Shown: positions 46,553-55,917 of the stretch, piece after piece | How the letters are laid out: the number at the start of each line of letters is the position of its first letter | Numbering within the stretch: position 1 is the stretch's first letter | Source of the DNA: Chelativorans sp. J32 | Lineage (GTDB): Bacteria; Pseudomonadota; Alphaproteobacteria; Rhizobiales; Rhizobiaceae | DNA: 64,000 nucleotides | Assembly: GCF_000518985.1 (NCBI RefSeq) | Contig: NZ_JAEQ01000004.1 | Location: 133,782 to 197,781 of the forward strand | Reading direction: 5' to 3' | Program-made: the position numbers and the translations under genes | Notes under the pieces: generated by a model | What the model saw: only the letters and a program-made list of their open reading frames with translations | The model's database searches: none | Told to the model about the DNA's origin: nothing

Positions 46553-48043
46553 CTACTCGAACCGTTCCGGCAAGTGTGATTCCTCGGCCAGATCGAAGAA
46601 ACGCGTGAATTCGCCCTGGAAGCCGAGCGGTACCGTTCCCGTCGGGCCGTGACGCTGCTTGGCGATGATGACCTCAGCTTTGCCGCGGACCTCGTTCATG
46701 TCGGCTTCCCATCTCAAATACTCTTCGGTGCCCGGCTTGGGCTCCTTGTTCTTGAGATAATATTCCTCGCGATAAACGAACAGGACCACGTCGGCATCCT
46801 GCTCGATGGAGCCCGATTCGCGCAGGTCCGAGAGCTGCGGGCGTTTGTCGTCGCGGCTTTCCACCTGGCGCGAGAGCTGGGACAGCGCGATGATCGGAAC
46901 CCCGAGTTCCTTGGCAAGCGCCTTGAGACCGGTGGTGATCTCGGTGATCTCCTGCACGCGGTTCTGCTGTGCCTTGGCTGAAGAGCCCTGCATGAGCTGC
47001 ACATAGTCGATAACGAGGACGTCGAGCCCGCGCTGGCGCTTGAGCCGCCTCGACCGTGCGGCGAGCTGGGCGATCGAGATGCCGCCGGTCGCGTCGATGA
47101 AGAGCGGTATCTTCTGCATCATCTGGGCGCAACCGACAAGTTTCTCGAACTCCGCCTCGGTGATCTCGCCCCGGCGGATCTTGGAGGAGGGGATCTCGGT
47201 CTGCTCGGAAATGATACGCGTGGCGAGCTGCTCGGAAGACATTTCGAGCGAGAAGAAACCCACCACCCCGCCATTGGCGGCCTTGAAGCTGCCATCCGCC
47301 TGCTGGGCCGGCTCGTAGGCGGCTGCGATGTTGAAGGCAATATTCGTGGCAAGCGAGGTCTTGCCCATACCTGGACGCCCGGCAAGGATGATCAGGTCCG
47401 AGGGTTGCAGGCCACCCATGCGCTTGTCGAGATCGCGCAGGCCAGTGGAAATTCCGGAAAGGCCGCCATCGCGCATGAAGGCGGCATTGGCCATGTCGAT
47501 GGCCGTCTTCGTGGCGTCGCCGAAACTCTCGAACCCGCCGTCATAGCGTCCCGTCTCGGCAAGCTCGAAGAGGCGCCGTTCCGCATCCTCGATTTGGGAC
47601 TGCGGAGCCATGTCGACAGGGGCGTCATAGGCGATGTTGACCATGTCCTCGCCGACCGTGATCAGCGCTCGGCGGACGGCGAGATCGTAGATGGCGCGCC
47701 CGTAATCGGCGGCATTGATGATGGTGACGGCCTCGGCAGCCAGCCGTGCCAGATATTGCGCTACCGTCAGCTCGCCGACCTTTTCCTCGGCTGGCAGGAA
47801 GGTCTTGATCGTGATCGGACTGGCGATCTTGCCCATCCGGATGAACTCGGCCGCCACCTCGTATATTCGCCTGTGCAGCGGTTCGTAGAAGTGGTTTGGC
47901 TTGAGAAAATCCGACACCCGATAGAAGGCGTCGTTGTTGACCAGGATCGCACCGAGGAGAGCCTGTTCAGCCTCGATATTGTTCGGTGGTTCCCTGTAAA
48001 GCGGCGTCTCCGCCGGATTCAATTTGCGGACTGCGTCGGCCAT
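46553..48043 (-). CDS. dnaB: Replicative DNA helicase DnaB
   Basis: Hexameric 5'-3' helicase of the replisome. The 496 residues have the N-terminal helical domain (EAEQALLGAILVNN), Walker A GRPGMGKTSLA, Walker B region VLVIDYVQLM and the arginine-finger region LSDLRESGSIEQDAD. No intein or insert is visible. Confidence 0.96.
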   Translation of the reverse strand: MADAVRKLNPAETPLYREPPNNIEAEQALLGAILVNNDAFYRVSDFLKPNHFYEPLHRRIYEVAAEFIRMGKIASPITIKTFLPAEEKVGELTVAQYLARLAAEAVTIINAADYGRAIYDLAVRRALITVGEDMVNIAYDAPVDMAPQSQIEDAERRLFELAETGRYDGGFESFGDATKTAIDMANAAFMRDGGLSGISTGLRDLDKRMGGLQPSDLIILAGRPGMGKTSLATNIAFNIAAAYEPAQQADGSFKAANGGVVGFFSLEMSSEQLATRIISEQTEIPSSKIRRGEITEAEFEKLVGCAQMMQKIPLFIDATGGISIAQLAARSRRLKRQRGLDVLVIDYVQLMQGSSAKAQQNRVQEITEITTGLKALAKELGVPIIALSQLSRQVESRDDKRPQLSDLRESGSIEQDADVVLFVYREEYYLKNKEPKPGTEEYLRWEADMNEVRGKAEVIIAKQRHGPTGTVPLGFQGEFTRFFDLAEESHLPERFE

Positions 48044-48209
48044 CTGACTTCCATCTTATGAATGGCGGCCGGAAACTGCGAATGGTCCGGCGCCCCCCTT
48101 GAGCATGGTCATAACCTCTCGGGAGCGGTGATGTAAGTAAGGGTGCTCCCTGATTTGGTCAGACAAGGCGACAATCGGATCGTAGAGCACGATATCCACA
48201 CCACCCACA

Positions 48210-48271
48210 AAACGAATCGCTGTCGAGGGCCGTAAAGCCCTCTTACAGCTTGACTGTGACTTGATTCGTTT
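48210..48271 (-). terminator. Nested stem-loop downstream of cfa
   Basis: Three nested helices: outer AAACGAATC/GATTCGTTT (48210-48218 with 48263-48271, 9 bp), middle GCTGT/ACAGC (48219-48223 with 48245-48249), inner GAGGGC/GCCCTC (48225-48242). On the minus strand it ends in GATTCGTTTTG, a short T run, starting 14 bases after the cfa stop. It most likely ends cfa transcription; the branched-looking fold and asymmetric internal loop would also fit a small RNA or 3'-UTR element. The rest of the dnaB-cfa gap holds no gene. Confidence 0.5.
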
Positions 48272-48284
48272 CTGGATGATATTC

Positions 48285-49538
48285 CTATTCGGCGGCGTCG
48301 GGAATCGCGGTCCCGTTGTCGAGAGCGTTCAAGCGCCGCTCTACCTCGAGCATGTAGTCGCGGGTCACCGGCAAAGCGTCGCGCCGCTTCGTGATCTGGA
48401 TCTGGAAGTTGACCATATCCTGCCAGCGGAAGGATGCTTCGGAGCCAGCGAGATAGAACTCCCACATGCGCGCAAAGCGCTCGTCATAGATCTCAACCGC
48501 CCTTGCGCGATTGGCCATGAAGCGCTCGCGCCATGCCTTCAGCGTCTCCGCATAGTGGAGTCTCAGGATCTCTATATCCGTGATGATGAGCCCAGCCTTC
48601 TCGATCGCCGGAACGACCTCCGACAGGGCGGGGATATAGCCGCCCGGGAAAATGTATTTGCGGATGAAGGCGTTCGTCACCGAAGGGCCGGAAGTGCGGC
48701 CGATCGTATGCAGCAGCATCACGCCGTCATCGGCCAGAAGCTGAGCGCATTTATTGAAGAAAGTGCGGTAGTGATTGACCCCCACATGCTCGAACATGCC
48801 GACGGACACGATCCGGTCGAAGGGTCCGGTGAGCGCGCGGTAGTCCACGATTTCGAAGCGCGCCTTCTCGGCAAGACCGGATTCGCGTGCGCGCCGTTGC
48901 GCGACCGCATGCTGCTCTTCCGATAGCGTGATGCCGAGCACATTGGCGTCGAAACTGCGCGCAATGTCGAGACCGAGGCCGCCCCAACCCGAGCCGATAT
49001 CGAGCACCTTCTGACCGGGCTTCAGCGCCAGCTTCGCCATGATGTGGCGCTTCTTCAGACGCTGCGCCTCCTCCAGCGGAATGCTGGGGTCCGGATAGTA
49101 GGCGCAGGAATACTGCATGTCCTCATCGAGGAAGAGTTTGTACATCTCGCCCGAGAGGTCGTAATGGCGCTGGACGTTGCGCTTCGACCGGCCCGCCGGA
49201 TTGTACTGATGCAGACGGCGGAAAAGATAGCGGACGCCTTCGCCGACTTTCATCGCAAGCGCCTGTGGGCCGCCGCGATCAAAATTTTCGTAGGCGACCT
49301 TCAACAGCGCTAGAATGTCGCCTTCAATAAAATCCACCTCGCCGTCCATGTATGCTTCAGGAACGGCAAGCATGGGATCGAGCGCGATGGCTCGTTCCGC
49401 ACCATGTGAGCGGATGACGATGTGAACGGGCTCGCCGGAGCCGTCACCAAACCGGTGCATGCGTCCGTCTGCATCGGTGATTGTGAGCGATCCGGTCTGG
49501 ATCAAGCGTGAAACGAATTTCTGGAGCAGAGGATTCAT
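48285..49538 (-). CDS. cfa: Cyclopropane-fatty-acyl-phospholipid synthase
   Basis: Methylates double bonds of membrane phospholipid acyl chains with S-adenosylmethionine. The 417-residue protein has an N-terminal lipid-binding domain and a methyltransferase domain: QYSCAYYPDPSIPLEEAQ, the SAM motif VLDIGSGWGGLGLDIAR, SVGMFEHVGVNHY and HTIGRTSGPSVTNAFI. GGAGG 5 bases ahead sets the start at 49538. It faces away from glpX. Confidence 0.94.
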   Translation of the reverse strand: MNPLLQKFVSRLIQTGSLTITDADGRMHRFGDGSGEPVHIVIRSHGAERAIALDPMLAVPEAYMDGEVDFIEGDILALLKVAYENFDRGGPQALAMKVGEGVRYLFRRLHQYNPAGRSKRNVQRHYDLSGEMYKLFLDEDMQYSCAYYPDPSIPLEEAQRLKKRHIMAKLALKPGQKVLDIGSGWGGLGLDIARSFDANVLGITLSEEQHAVAQRRARESGLAEKARFEIVDYRALTGPFDRIVSVGMFEHVGVNHYRTFFNKCAQLLADDGVMLLHTIGRTSGPSVTNAFIRKYIFPGGYIPALSEVVPAIEKAGLIITDIEILRLHYAETLKAWRERFMANRARAVEIYDERFARMWEFYLAGSEASFRWQDMVNFQIQITKRRDALPVTRDYMLEVERRLNALDNGTAIPDAAE

Positions 49539-49928
49539 TGCGGCCTCCGTCTTGGGAAGCCACAATTATGTATCAGATCGCCTGCGGATGAAAAGAGTTG
49601 GGCTTTTTCGGGGCAACTCCGTGGCACCACCATTGTCTCCATTTGTAAGTATAGGAAACTAAATGAAATCTCCGCATGGAGAGCTGCTTATGGTCAAATG
49701 GCGGCGCGTTGGTTCAAACCTTCTTAAACATTGGCTCAGCGCAACCCCGCATAAATGGCCAGGGTGACACTGGCCTTCTGCAACCAAATCGGCCTGTCAC
49801 AATTATTCAATCGATTCATGTTGCTAGGTGGGGCGGAGAGGGCCTTGCCGTCCTTCCGTGTCTTTGTCACAACAGCCGATAATTGTCTCGCGCGGGCGGC
49901 TTCCGCGCTCATTTCCGGGAGAACAGGG
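49539..49928. other. Divergent intergenic region cfa/glpX
   Basis: About 390 bases between divergent genes. Open frames here have no family resemblance or expected codon use. Two weak hairpins are visible (GAGTTG/CAACTC at about 49588-49612, GCCAG/CTGGC at about 49759-49775). Presumed promoters for cfa and glpX; I cannot place them with confidence. Confidence 0.45.
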
Positions 49929-50915
49929 ATGACCTTCATGCCGAAAAGCCCCCATGCCGGCCTAGACCGAATCTTGACCCTCGAGCTGGTCCGCGTGACT
50001 GAGAGGGCGGCGGTGGCGGCAGCCAGGCTGCGGGGCCGGGGCGACGAGAAGGCTGCCGACCAGGCGGCCGTGGACGCGATGCGCTCCGAACTGAATCGCC
50101 TGCCCATTCAAGGCACGGTGGTGATTGGCGAAGGAGAGCGCGACGAAGCCCCGATGCTTTATATCGGTGAGGAAGTCGGGGTCGGCGAGGGGCCGGAGGT
50201 GGACATCGCGCTCGATCCGCTGGAAGGCACGACGATTTGTGCCAAGAACCTTCCAAACTCGCTCGCCGTGATCGCGATCGCCGAACGCGGCAGCCTGCTC
50301 TACGCGCCGGACGTCTATATGGAGAAGATCGCGGTCGGTCCGGGCTACCCGGAAGGGATCGTGAACCTGGATGCGTCTGCGGCCGAGAATGTGGAGAATC
50401 TTGCCAAAGCCAAGGGCGTGCCGGTTTCCGAGATCACCGCCTGCATTCTCGATCGGCCGCGGCACGCGCGCCTGATCGAAGAAGTTCGCGCCACAGGTGC
50501 CGCCATCCGGCTCATCGGCGACGGCGACGTGGCGGGCGTCATCCACACCACCGACCCGGACAATACCGGCATCGACATCTATCTCGGCATTGGTGGTGCG
50601 CCGGAGGGCGTTCTGGCGGCAGCTGCGCTGCGCTGTATCGGTGGCCAGATGCAAGGCCGCCTACAGCTCAATACGGAGGAGAAGGTGGCGCGCGCCGCCA
50701 AGATGGGAATCTCCGATCCCAACAAAGTCTACCGCATGGAGGAAATGGCAAGCGGCGACGTGCTCTTTGCTGCGACCGGCGTCACGGATGGCAATCTCCT
50801 TTCCGGCGTGAAGTTCGCCCGCGATTCCATCCAGACCCACACGATTGTCATGCGCTCCTCCTCTCGCACCGTGCGCGAGATCAAGGCGCGGCATCAAGAT
50901 TTGGAAAAGTTCTGA
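49929..50915 (+). CDS. glpX: Class II fructose-1,6-bisphosphatase
   Basis: Gluconeogenic phosphatase that turns fructose-1,6-bisphosphate into fructose-6-phosphate. From the chosen start it has 328 residues, the usual length. The Li-sensitive phosphatase signature DPLEGTTICAKN and IGEGERDEAPML are visible, with GIDIYLGIGGAPEGVLAAAAL near the C-terminal half (in two stretches). GGAGA at 49918-49922 supports ATG 49929; ATG 49938 is an alternative. Confidence 0.93.
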   Translation: MTFMPKSPHAGLDRILTLELVRVTERAAVAAARLRGRGDEKAADQAAVDAMRSELNRLPIQGTVVIGEGERDEAPMLYIGEEVGVGEGPEVDIALDPLEGTTICAKNLPNSLAVIAIAERGSLLYAPDVYMEKIAVGPGYPEGIVNLDASAAENVENLAKAKGVPVSEITACILDRPRHARLIEEVRATGAAIRLIGDGDVAGVIHTTDPDNTGIDIYLGIGGAPEGVLAAAALRCIGGQMQGRLQLNTEEKVARAAKMGISDPNKVYRMEEMASGDVLFAATGVTDGNLLSGVKFARDSIQTHTIVMRSSSRTVREIKARHQDLEKF

Positions 50916-50972
50916 ATTTTTCCCAATTCCGCCGCTCAAAGGTCTATCGTCCGACGAAAGACGGAGACCGGG

Positions 50973-52757
50973 TTGAGCAGCGAGAGGCGGTATTTTCTGG
51001 GCGTAAAGCAGTCGGCGCGCGGGGTGAGCTGGGAACACCGGCTCGACCCGCGCGGTGAGAACATTGCGCTCGGGATTGCCCAGAGCCATGGCGTCCCTGA
51101 GATAGTGGCGCGCGTGCTTGCCGGGCGTGGCGTCGGGCTGGAAGAGGCCGCTCGGTTCCTCACACCCTCGATTCGCGACCTGCTGCCTGATCCTGCCAGG
51201 CTCACGGATATGGAGAAGGCGGCCCGCCGGATCGCCGATGCGGTGATTGCCCGCGAGCCCGTGGCTATCTTCGGCGATTATGACGTCGATGGCGCGGTAT
51301 CGTCCGCCATCCTGAAGCGCTTTCTCGCCCATTATGGCGTGGCCGCGGAAATTTATATTCCCGACCGGCTGTTCGAAGGGTACGGCCCCAATCCAGAAGC
51401 CATGCGTGAGCTCGTGCGCCGAGGCGCCAAGCTTATCGTGACGGTGGACTGCGGCACAAACAGCGCCCCCTCCATTGCGGCCGCCAACGAGATGGGAGGC
51501 GATGTCGTGGTGCTCGACCACCATCAGGTGGGTGGCGAGTTGCCGGTTGCTGTCGCCATCGTGAACCCGAACCGGGAGGATGATCTTTCGGGGCAGGGGC
51601 ATCTCTGCGCAGCCGGAGTCGTCTTTTTGGCGCTGGTGCAGACCACGCGCATTCTGCGGACCGAACTGCGCAATACGCCCCCTCCGGATCTTCTCTCCAT
51701 GCTCGATCTGGTGGCGCTCGCAACCGTCTGCGATGTGGTGCCGCTGGTGGGCGTGAACCGTGCTTTCGTGGCAAAGGGCTTGCTTGCCGCGCGACAGATG
51801 AGGACGCCGGGCCTTTCCGCTCTCGCCAGGGTGGCGCGCATAGGCGAACCCCTCAACTGCCATCACCTCGGCTTCCTTCTTGGGCCGCGCATCAATGCCG
51901 GCGGGCGGATCGGCAATGCCGCGCTCGGCAGCCTTCTTCTGGCAACCGTCGAGCCGGGCGAGGCGGAGTCCATTGCTGCGACCCTCGACCGTCTCAACCA
52001 GGAGCGCCAGGCGATGGAGACGGCCATGCTGGCCGAAGCGCGGGCGGAGGCCGACGCGGAACTGATGAGCGGAGACGGCCCGGCGGTGTTGGTCACGGCG
52101 AGCGACAAATGGCACCCGGGAATTGTGGGGCTGATCGCGTCGCGGCTCAAGGACCATGCGCGCCGACCAACCTTCGCTATTGCCTTCGACACGAATGGCC
52201 TGGGCACAGGTTCCGGACGTTCTATTGCGGGTTTCGACCTTGGCCGCCTCGTTAGGGATGCCGTATCCGAGGGCCTGCTCGTCAAGGGTGGCGGACATGC
52301 CATGGCGGCCGGAATAACCATCGAGCGGAAGAAGCTCGGGGCCTTGCGCGCCTTTTTCGAGGAAAAGGCGGCGAGCGCCGTCTCGCTTTTACGCCAGAGC
52401 GAAAGCCTCAAGATTGATGCCGCCCTGTCGGCGGATGGCGCAACCCTGGACCTCTTGGAGACCTTGGAAGCGGCCGGACCCTACGGCTCCGGCCATCCGG
52501 CTCCGGTTCTGGCTTTGCCGCGTCACCGCCTGGTGGATGCCAAGCCGGTCGGCAACGGTCATATCCGCGCGGATCTGAGGTCGCTGTCAGGCGCGAGGCT
52601 GCAGGCCATCGCTTTCCGTGCCGCCGAGACGGATGTGGGGAATTTCCTCTTTGCAAACCGGGGAGCGTCCGTCCACGTGGCGGGCTCGCTCGCCGTGAAC
52701 CATTGGAATGGCAGCCGCTCGGTGCAGTTCCGCATCACGGATGCGGCGAAGGATTAG
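50973..52757 (+). CDS. recJ: Single-stranded-DNA-specific exonuclease RecJ
   Basis: 5'-3' exonuclease of recombination and mismatch repair. The 594-residue DHH-family protein has FGDYDVDGAVSSAI (motif I), VLDHHQ (motif III), a DHHA1 domain with KGGGHAMAAG and a C-terminal OB fold. The start is a TTG preceded by GGAG at 6 bases; no ATG fits the conserved N-terminus. The stop codon overlaps the stop of the convergent patatin gene within TTAG. Confidence 0.93.
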   Translation: MSSERRYFLGVKQSARGVSWEHRLDPRGENIALGIAQSHGVPEIVARVLAGRGVGLEEAARFLTPSIRDLLPDPARLTDMEKAARRIADAVIAREPVAIFGDYDVDGAVSSAILKRFLAHYGVAAEIYIPDRLFEGYGPNPEAMRELVRRGAKLIVTVDCGTNSAPSIAAANEMGGDVVVLDHHQVGGELPVAVAIVNPNREDDLSGQGHLCAAGVVFLALVQTTRILRTELRNTPPPDLLSMLDLVALATVCDVVPLVGVNRAFVAKGLLAARQMRTPGLSALARVARIGEPLNCHHLGFLLGPRINAGGRIGNAALGSLLLATVEPGEAESIAATLDRLNQERQAMETAMLAEARAEADAELMSGDGPAVLVTASDKWHPGIVGLIASRLKDHARRPTFAIAFDTNGLGTGSGRSIAGFDLGRLVRDAVSEGLLVKGGGHAMAAGITIERKKLGALRAFFEEKAASAVSLLRQSESLKIDAALSADGATLDLLETLEAAGPYGSGHPAPVLALPRHRLVDAKPVGNGHIRADLRSLSGARLQAIAFRAAETDVGNFLFANRGASVHVAGSLAVNHWNGSRSVQFRITDAAKD

Positions 52758-53734
52758 CTCAATACGGTCAGCATGCGCTGCAGTTCAGGCAATTGGGCCT
52801 TGGTGGTCTCGTACCCGACCTTGATCGCCTCGTCCGCACGATAAAATTCCGTCAGCCCGATATGACCGAGCTTTGGCTGGAGCGACAGATCTGGCGGGTC
52901 GCCGGCCATGCGGGCGCGGGAAATGCGGTCCTGGATAATGTTGAACGCCTCGACCATGACGCCGGTAATGCCGAGCCGGACATCGTGCCGTTCGGGCCCC
53001 TTTTCGACCACCAAAGGTGCTTTCTCGCCGTCCAGCGGTTTACCTTCCTTTTCAGGCAGGTCGGCGCTGTGGCGGATGACGGCAGCCCGGCCGAACACGT
53101 CATAATGAAGGTTCACCGCGACGACGAGCGGCTGCTCATAAGACCGGCACACCGTGACCGGCACGGGATTGACCAGCGCGCCGTCGATCAGGACCCGGCC
53201 GTTGCACACCACCGGCTCAAAGACACCGGGAAGCGCATAGGAGGCGCGCATGGCAAGGATCAAGGAGCCGCTGTAAAGCCAGATCTCGTGCCCAGTGCGG
53301 ATTTCCGCTGCGACGCATACGAAAGGCTTCGGCAAGTCCTCGAAAGTGAGCCCGTTGAGATGCTCCTGCATTCTCTGGTTGAGCTTCATGCCGCCAAAAA
53401 GGCCGCTGCCACCGAAATTGAGATCCAGAAGTCCAAGGATGCGGCGACGGGTCAGAGACCGCGCGAAATCTTCCAGCTGATCCAGCTTGCCGGCAAGATA
53501 GCAGCCGCCGACAAGCGCTCCGATGGACGTTCCGGCGATCATCGAAATGTGTACGCCGGCTTCATCCAGCGCGCGCAGCACGCCGATATGAGCCCAGCCG
53601 CGGGCAGCTCCTCCGCCAAGGGCCAGCGCAATACCCGGGCCCTGACCGCCATTGGCCAATGGCTGGGCCGGAGGCTTTACGGCATTATTGTCATTGCCGT
53701 CGGATTTTCCGCGGAGCGGTCCCCAATCGAGCAT
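52754..53734 (-). CDS. Patatin-like phospholipase (RssA/YchK-like)
   Basis: A 326-residue patatin-fold serine hydrolase. The oxyanion motif is ALGGGAARGWAHIGVLRAL, the nucleophile S70 lies in AGTSIGALVG and the catalytic Asp in LIDGALVNPVPV. Predicted acylhydrolase; natural lipid unknown. AGGAGA about 6 bases ahead sets the start at 53734. The last gene after folE and hisI on this strand, 111 bases downstream of hisI. Confidence 0.87.
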   Translation of the reverse strand: MLDWGPLRGKSDGNDNNAVKPPAQPLANGGQGPGIALALGGGAARGWAHIGVLRALDEAGVHISMIAGTSIGALVGGCYLAGKLDQLEDFARSLTRRRILGLLDLNFGGSGLFGGMKLNQRMQEHLNGLTFEDLPKPFVCVAAEIRTGHEIWLYSGSLILAMRASYALPGVFEPVVCNGRVLIDGALVNPVPVTVCRSYEQPLVVAVNLHYDVFGRAAVIRHSADLPEKEGKPLDGEKAPLVVEKGPERHDVRLGITGVMVEAFNIIQDRISRARMAGDPPDLSLQPKLGHIGLTEFYRADEAIKVGYETTKAQLPELQRMLTVLS

Positions 53735-53845
53735 CACAATCTCCTGAGCCCCCGGACAATAATGCCCAGGTTCCGTAATAAATTCATGAATGTGGGAAGG
53801 CAAAGGCCCGAAATAGGAGGCTCCGCTCACCCGAAAGCGAGGATT

Positions 53846-54259
53846 TCACCCGTTTTCGGTCAGAATTGGGCGGCCGCCTTCAACCTTCACATCCCGATAG
53901 AAGCAGGAACGTCGGCCGGTATGGCAGGTTGCACCTTGGCCGGCGACATGCACCTTGAGCAGGACCGCATCCTGGTCGCAGTCGGTGCTGATGGCCACCA
54001 CATGCTGTTCGTTTCCAGAGGTTTCGCCCTTTTTCCAGAGGGTTGAACGGGAGCGAGACCAGTAATGGGCTATGCCGGTCTGGAGAGTCTTGGACAGCGC
54101 CTCGGCATTCATATGGGCTACCATGAGAAGCGTGCCGTCATCCGCATCGGTAACGACCGCCGTTATGAGCCCATTCGCATCGAAACGTGGTGTGAAGAGT
54201 TTCCCTTCCTCCAGCTCGGTTTTATCGGCGGAAGGTGGCGCAAAACGGAATTCTTGCAT
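53846..54259 (-). CDS. hisI: Phosphoribosyl-AMP cyclohydrolase
   Basis: Third step of histidine synthesis: opens the adenine ring of phosphoribosyl-AMP. The 137-residue protein is the stand-alone cyclohydrolase without a HisE domain. Metal-binding residues are in [11 protein letters not shown] and the zinc cysteines in [14 protein letters not shown]. It starts 4 bases after the folE stop, so the two are one operon. Confidence 0.95.
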   Translation of the reverse strand: MQEFRFAPPSADKTELEEGKLFTPRFDANGLITAVVTDADDGTLLMVAHMNAEALSKTLQTGIAHYWSRSRSTLWKKGETSGNEQHVVAISTDCDQDAVLLKVHVAGQGATCHTGRRSCFYRDVKVEGGRPILTENG

Positions 54260-54263
54260 CGGG

Positions 54264-54932
54264 TCAGCCGTTGCGGGGATCTCGGACCATGGTGATGAAG
54301 CGCATCTGCTCTTCAGGCCGCGTCTTGAAGGTCCCAGTAAAGGTCGTGGTGAGTGTGGTGGAGCCCTGCTTGCGGATGCCCCGCATAGCCATGCACATAT
54401 GCTCCGCCTCAATCATAACGGCAACGCCGAGCGGCTGGAGCACATCCTGGATTGTGCCGGCGATCTGGGCCGTCATCGTTTCCTGCGTTTGCAGCCGGCG
54501 GGCGAATATGTCGACCACCCGGGCGATCTTGGAAAGGCCCACCACTCTCCCATCCGGCAGATAGGCCACATGCGCCTTGCCGACGATCGGCACCATGTGG
54601 TGCTCGCAATGGGAATGGAACGGGATGTCCCGGATCAACACCATATCGTCATAACCGGCGACTTCCTCGAAGGTGCGCCCGAGTTCTTCGGCAGGGCAAA
54701 GATCGTAGCCGCCGAAGAGCTCCTGATAGGCCTTCACCACGCGCGCGGGGGTCTCCTTAAGCCCCTCCCGGTCCGGATCGTCGCCCGCCCAACGCAACAG
54801 CGTGCGCACGGCAGCCTCGGCCTCCTCGCGGTTCGGGCGATCGGTGACCGGCTTGTCGAGAAAAGACGATTGTTCCGCCGGCAGGGCGGTCTGGTCGGAA
54901 CGGGGCGGGAAGCTCCGGATGATCGCGTCCAT
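54264..54932 (-). CDS. folE: GTP cyclohydrolase I
   Basis: Makes dihydroneopterin triphosphate from GTP, the first step of tetrahydrofolate synthesis. The 222-residue protein has the zinc ligands C109 and H112 in SHCEHH and C180 in EHMCM, with the substrate motif [18 protein letters not shown]. Followed directly by hisI; divergent from the IscU-like gene. Confidence 0.95.
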   Translation of the reverse strand: MDAIIRSFPPRSDQTALPAEQSSFLDKPVTDRPNREEAEAAVRTLLRWAGDDPDREGLKETPARVVKAYQELFGGYDLCPAEELGRTFEEVAGYDDMVLIRDIPFHSHCEHHMVPIVGKAHVAYLPDGRVVGLSKIARVVDIFARRLQTQETMTAQIAGTIQDVLQPLGVAVMIEAEHMCMAMRGIRKQGSTTLTTTFTGTFKTRPEEQMRFITMVRDPRNG

Positions 54933-55163
54933 GTTTAAGGCGTCTCCCGTAGCCCCTGTCTCTGGCAGGAGCGAGTTGAACGGACACTGCCTTCGCGGGT
55001 TGTTGGGAACTCAGTCCCGCCCGAAAGCGGCATGCGGCACCGGCGAGGCGTTACAATATCTTGCCCTTCGCCGTGTACCCTCACTATATAGTTTTGTAAC
55101 GGCGTAAATGAAAGTCATATGCGCGACATCCTGTTCTTGGTTCGCGCCGCAGGCTGAAATTCC

Positions 55164-55610
55164 ATGATCGACGACGTCTATAACGCGAAAATTCTTGGCT
55201 TTGCCGGCAATATCAGCCGGGTTGGCAGGCTGGCCGACCCCGATGCTACTGCCACGGCCCATTCCAAGCTTTGCGGGTCGACGGTCACGGTCGATCTGAA
55301 AATGACAGACGGCGTGGTGACGGATTTCGCCCATGAGGTTCGTGCCTGCGCCCTGGGCCAGGCGTCTTCTTCGGTTATGGCCCGCCATGTTATCGGCGCC
55401 AGTGCCGAGGAGCTGCGGGTCGTGCGCGAGGAAATGCGGCGTATGCTTAAGGAGAACGGTCCGCCCCCGGAAGGGCGCTTTGCCGACCTTAAATATCTGG
55501 AGCCGGTGCGCGATTACAAAGCGCGCCATGCCTCCACCATGCTCACCTTCGATGCGGTGGTCGACTGCATCGACCAGATCGAGCGCAAGGAGGCAGGCGA
55601 GGCTGCCTAG
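55164..55610 (+). CDS. IscU/NifU-like iron-sulfur scaffold protein
   Basis: A 148-residue NifU-N domain protein, predicted scaffold or carrier for Fe-S clusters. The three cluster cysteines are present: C37 (LCGSTVTVDL), C62 (RACALGQASSSVMA) and C135 (VDCIDQI). The Asp that follows the first Cys in classic IscU (CGD) is Ser here (CGS), so cluster lability may differ. No isc or suf gene is adjacent. It is divergent from folE, a common alphaproteobacterial arrangement. Confidence 0.82.
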   Translation: MIDDVYNAKILGFAGNISRVGRLADPDATATAHSKLCGSTVTVDLKMTDGVVTDFAHEVRACALGQASSSVMARHVIGASAEELRVVREEMRRMLKENGPPPEGRFADLKYLEPVRDYKARHASTMLTFDAVVDCIDQIERKEAGEAA

Positions 55611-55797
55611 GAGAGAAGACATTGCGCCCGACGGAAGCCCTTGCAAATGGAGCTTGAGGCGCTGTTGGGAGTGAGTCGACGTCCGGACGCCCGGGAATTT
55701 GCATAGAGGCGAACGGCGAAGCCGCAGGACGGATTCTCAGCTAGCATCCGGAACTCGCCGATGCTCATCCGGATCTCTAACTCGGGGAAGCCTTCGA

Positions 55798-55917
55798 ATG
55801 CGCAATCGCCTGTCCCATGGGTACGGATCGGTCAATTGGCTGGTTGTTTGGCGCAGAGCTCGTGGCGATATTCCAGCATTGGCGGAGCGCATTCGCAGGC
55901 TCTTGGGCGAAAAGTGA
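55798..55917 (+). pseudogene. HepT-like (DUF86) toxin, C-terminal remnant
   Basis: A 39-codon stretch starting MRNRLSHGYGSVNWLVVW and ending IPALAERIRRLLGEK. It matches the C-terminal end of the HepT/DUF86 RNase toxin of MNT-HepT systems, including the catalytic RX4HXY motif (R2, H7, Y9) and the following VxxxxVW and PxL pattern. The N-terminal two thirds, and any MNT antitoxin, are missing; upstream the frame runs back to 55699 without family resemblance. Its stop overlaps the presumed GTG start of yidD (GTGA). It could be an expressed fragment, but decay is more likely. Confidence 0.6.
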
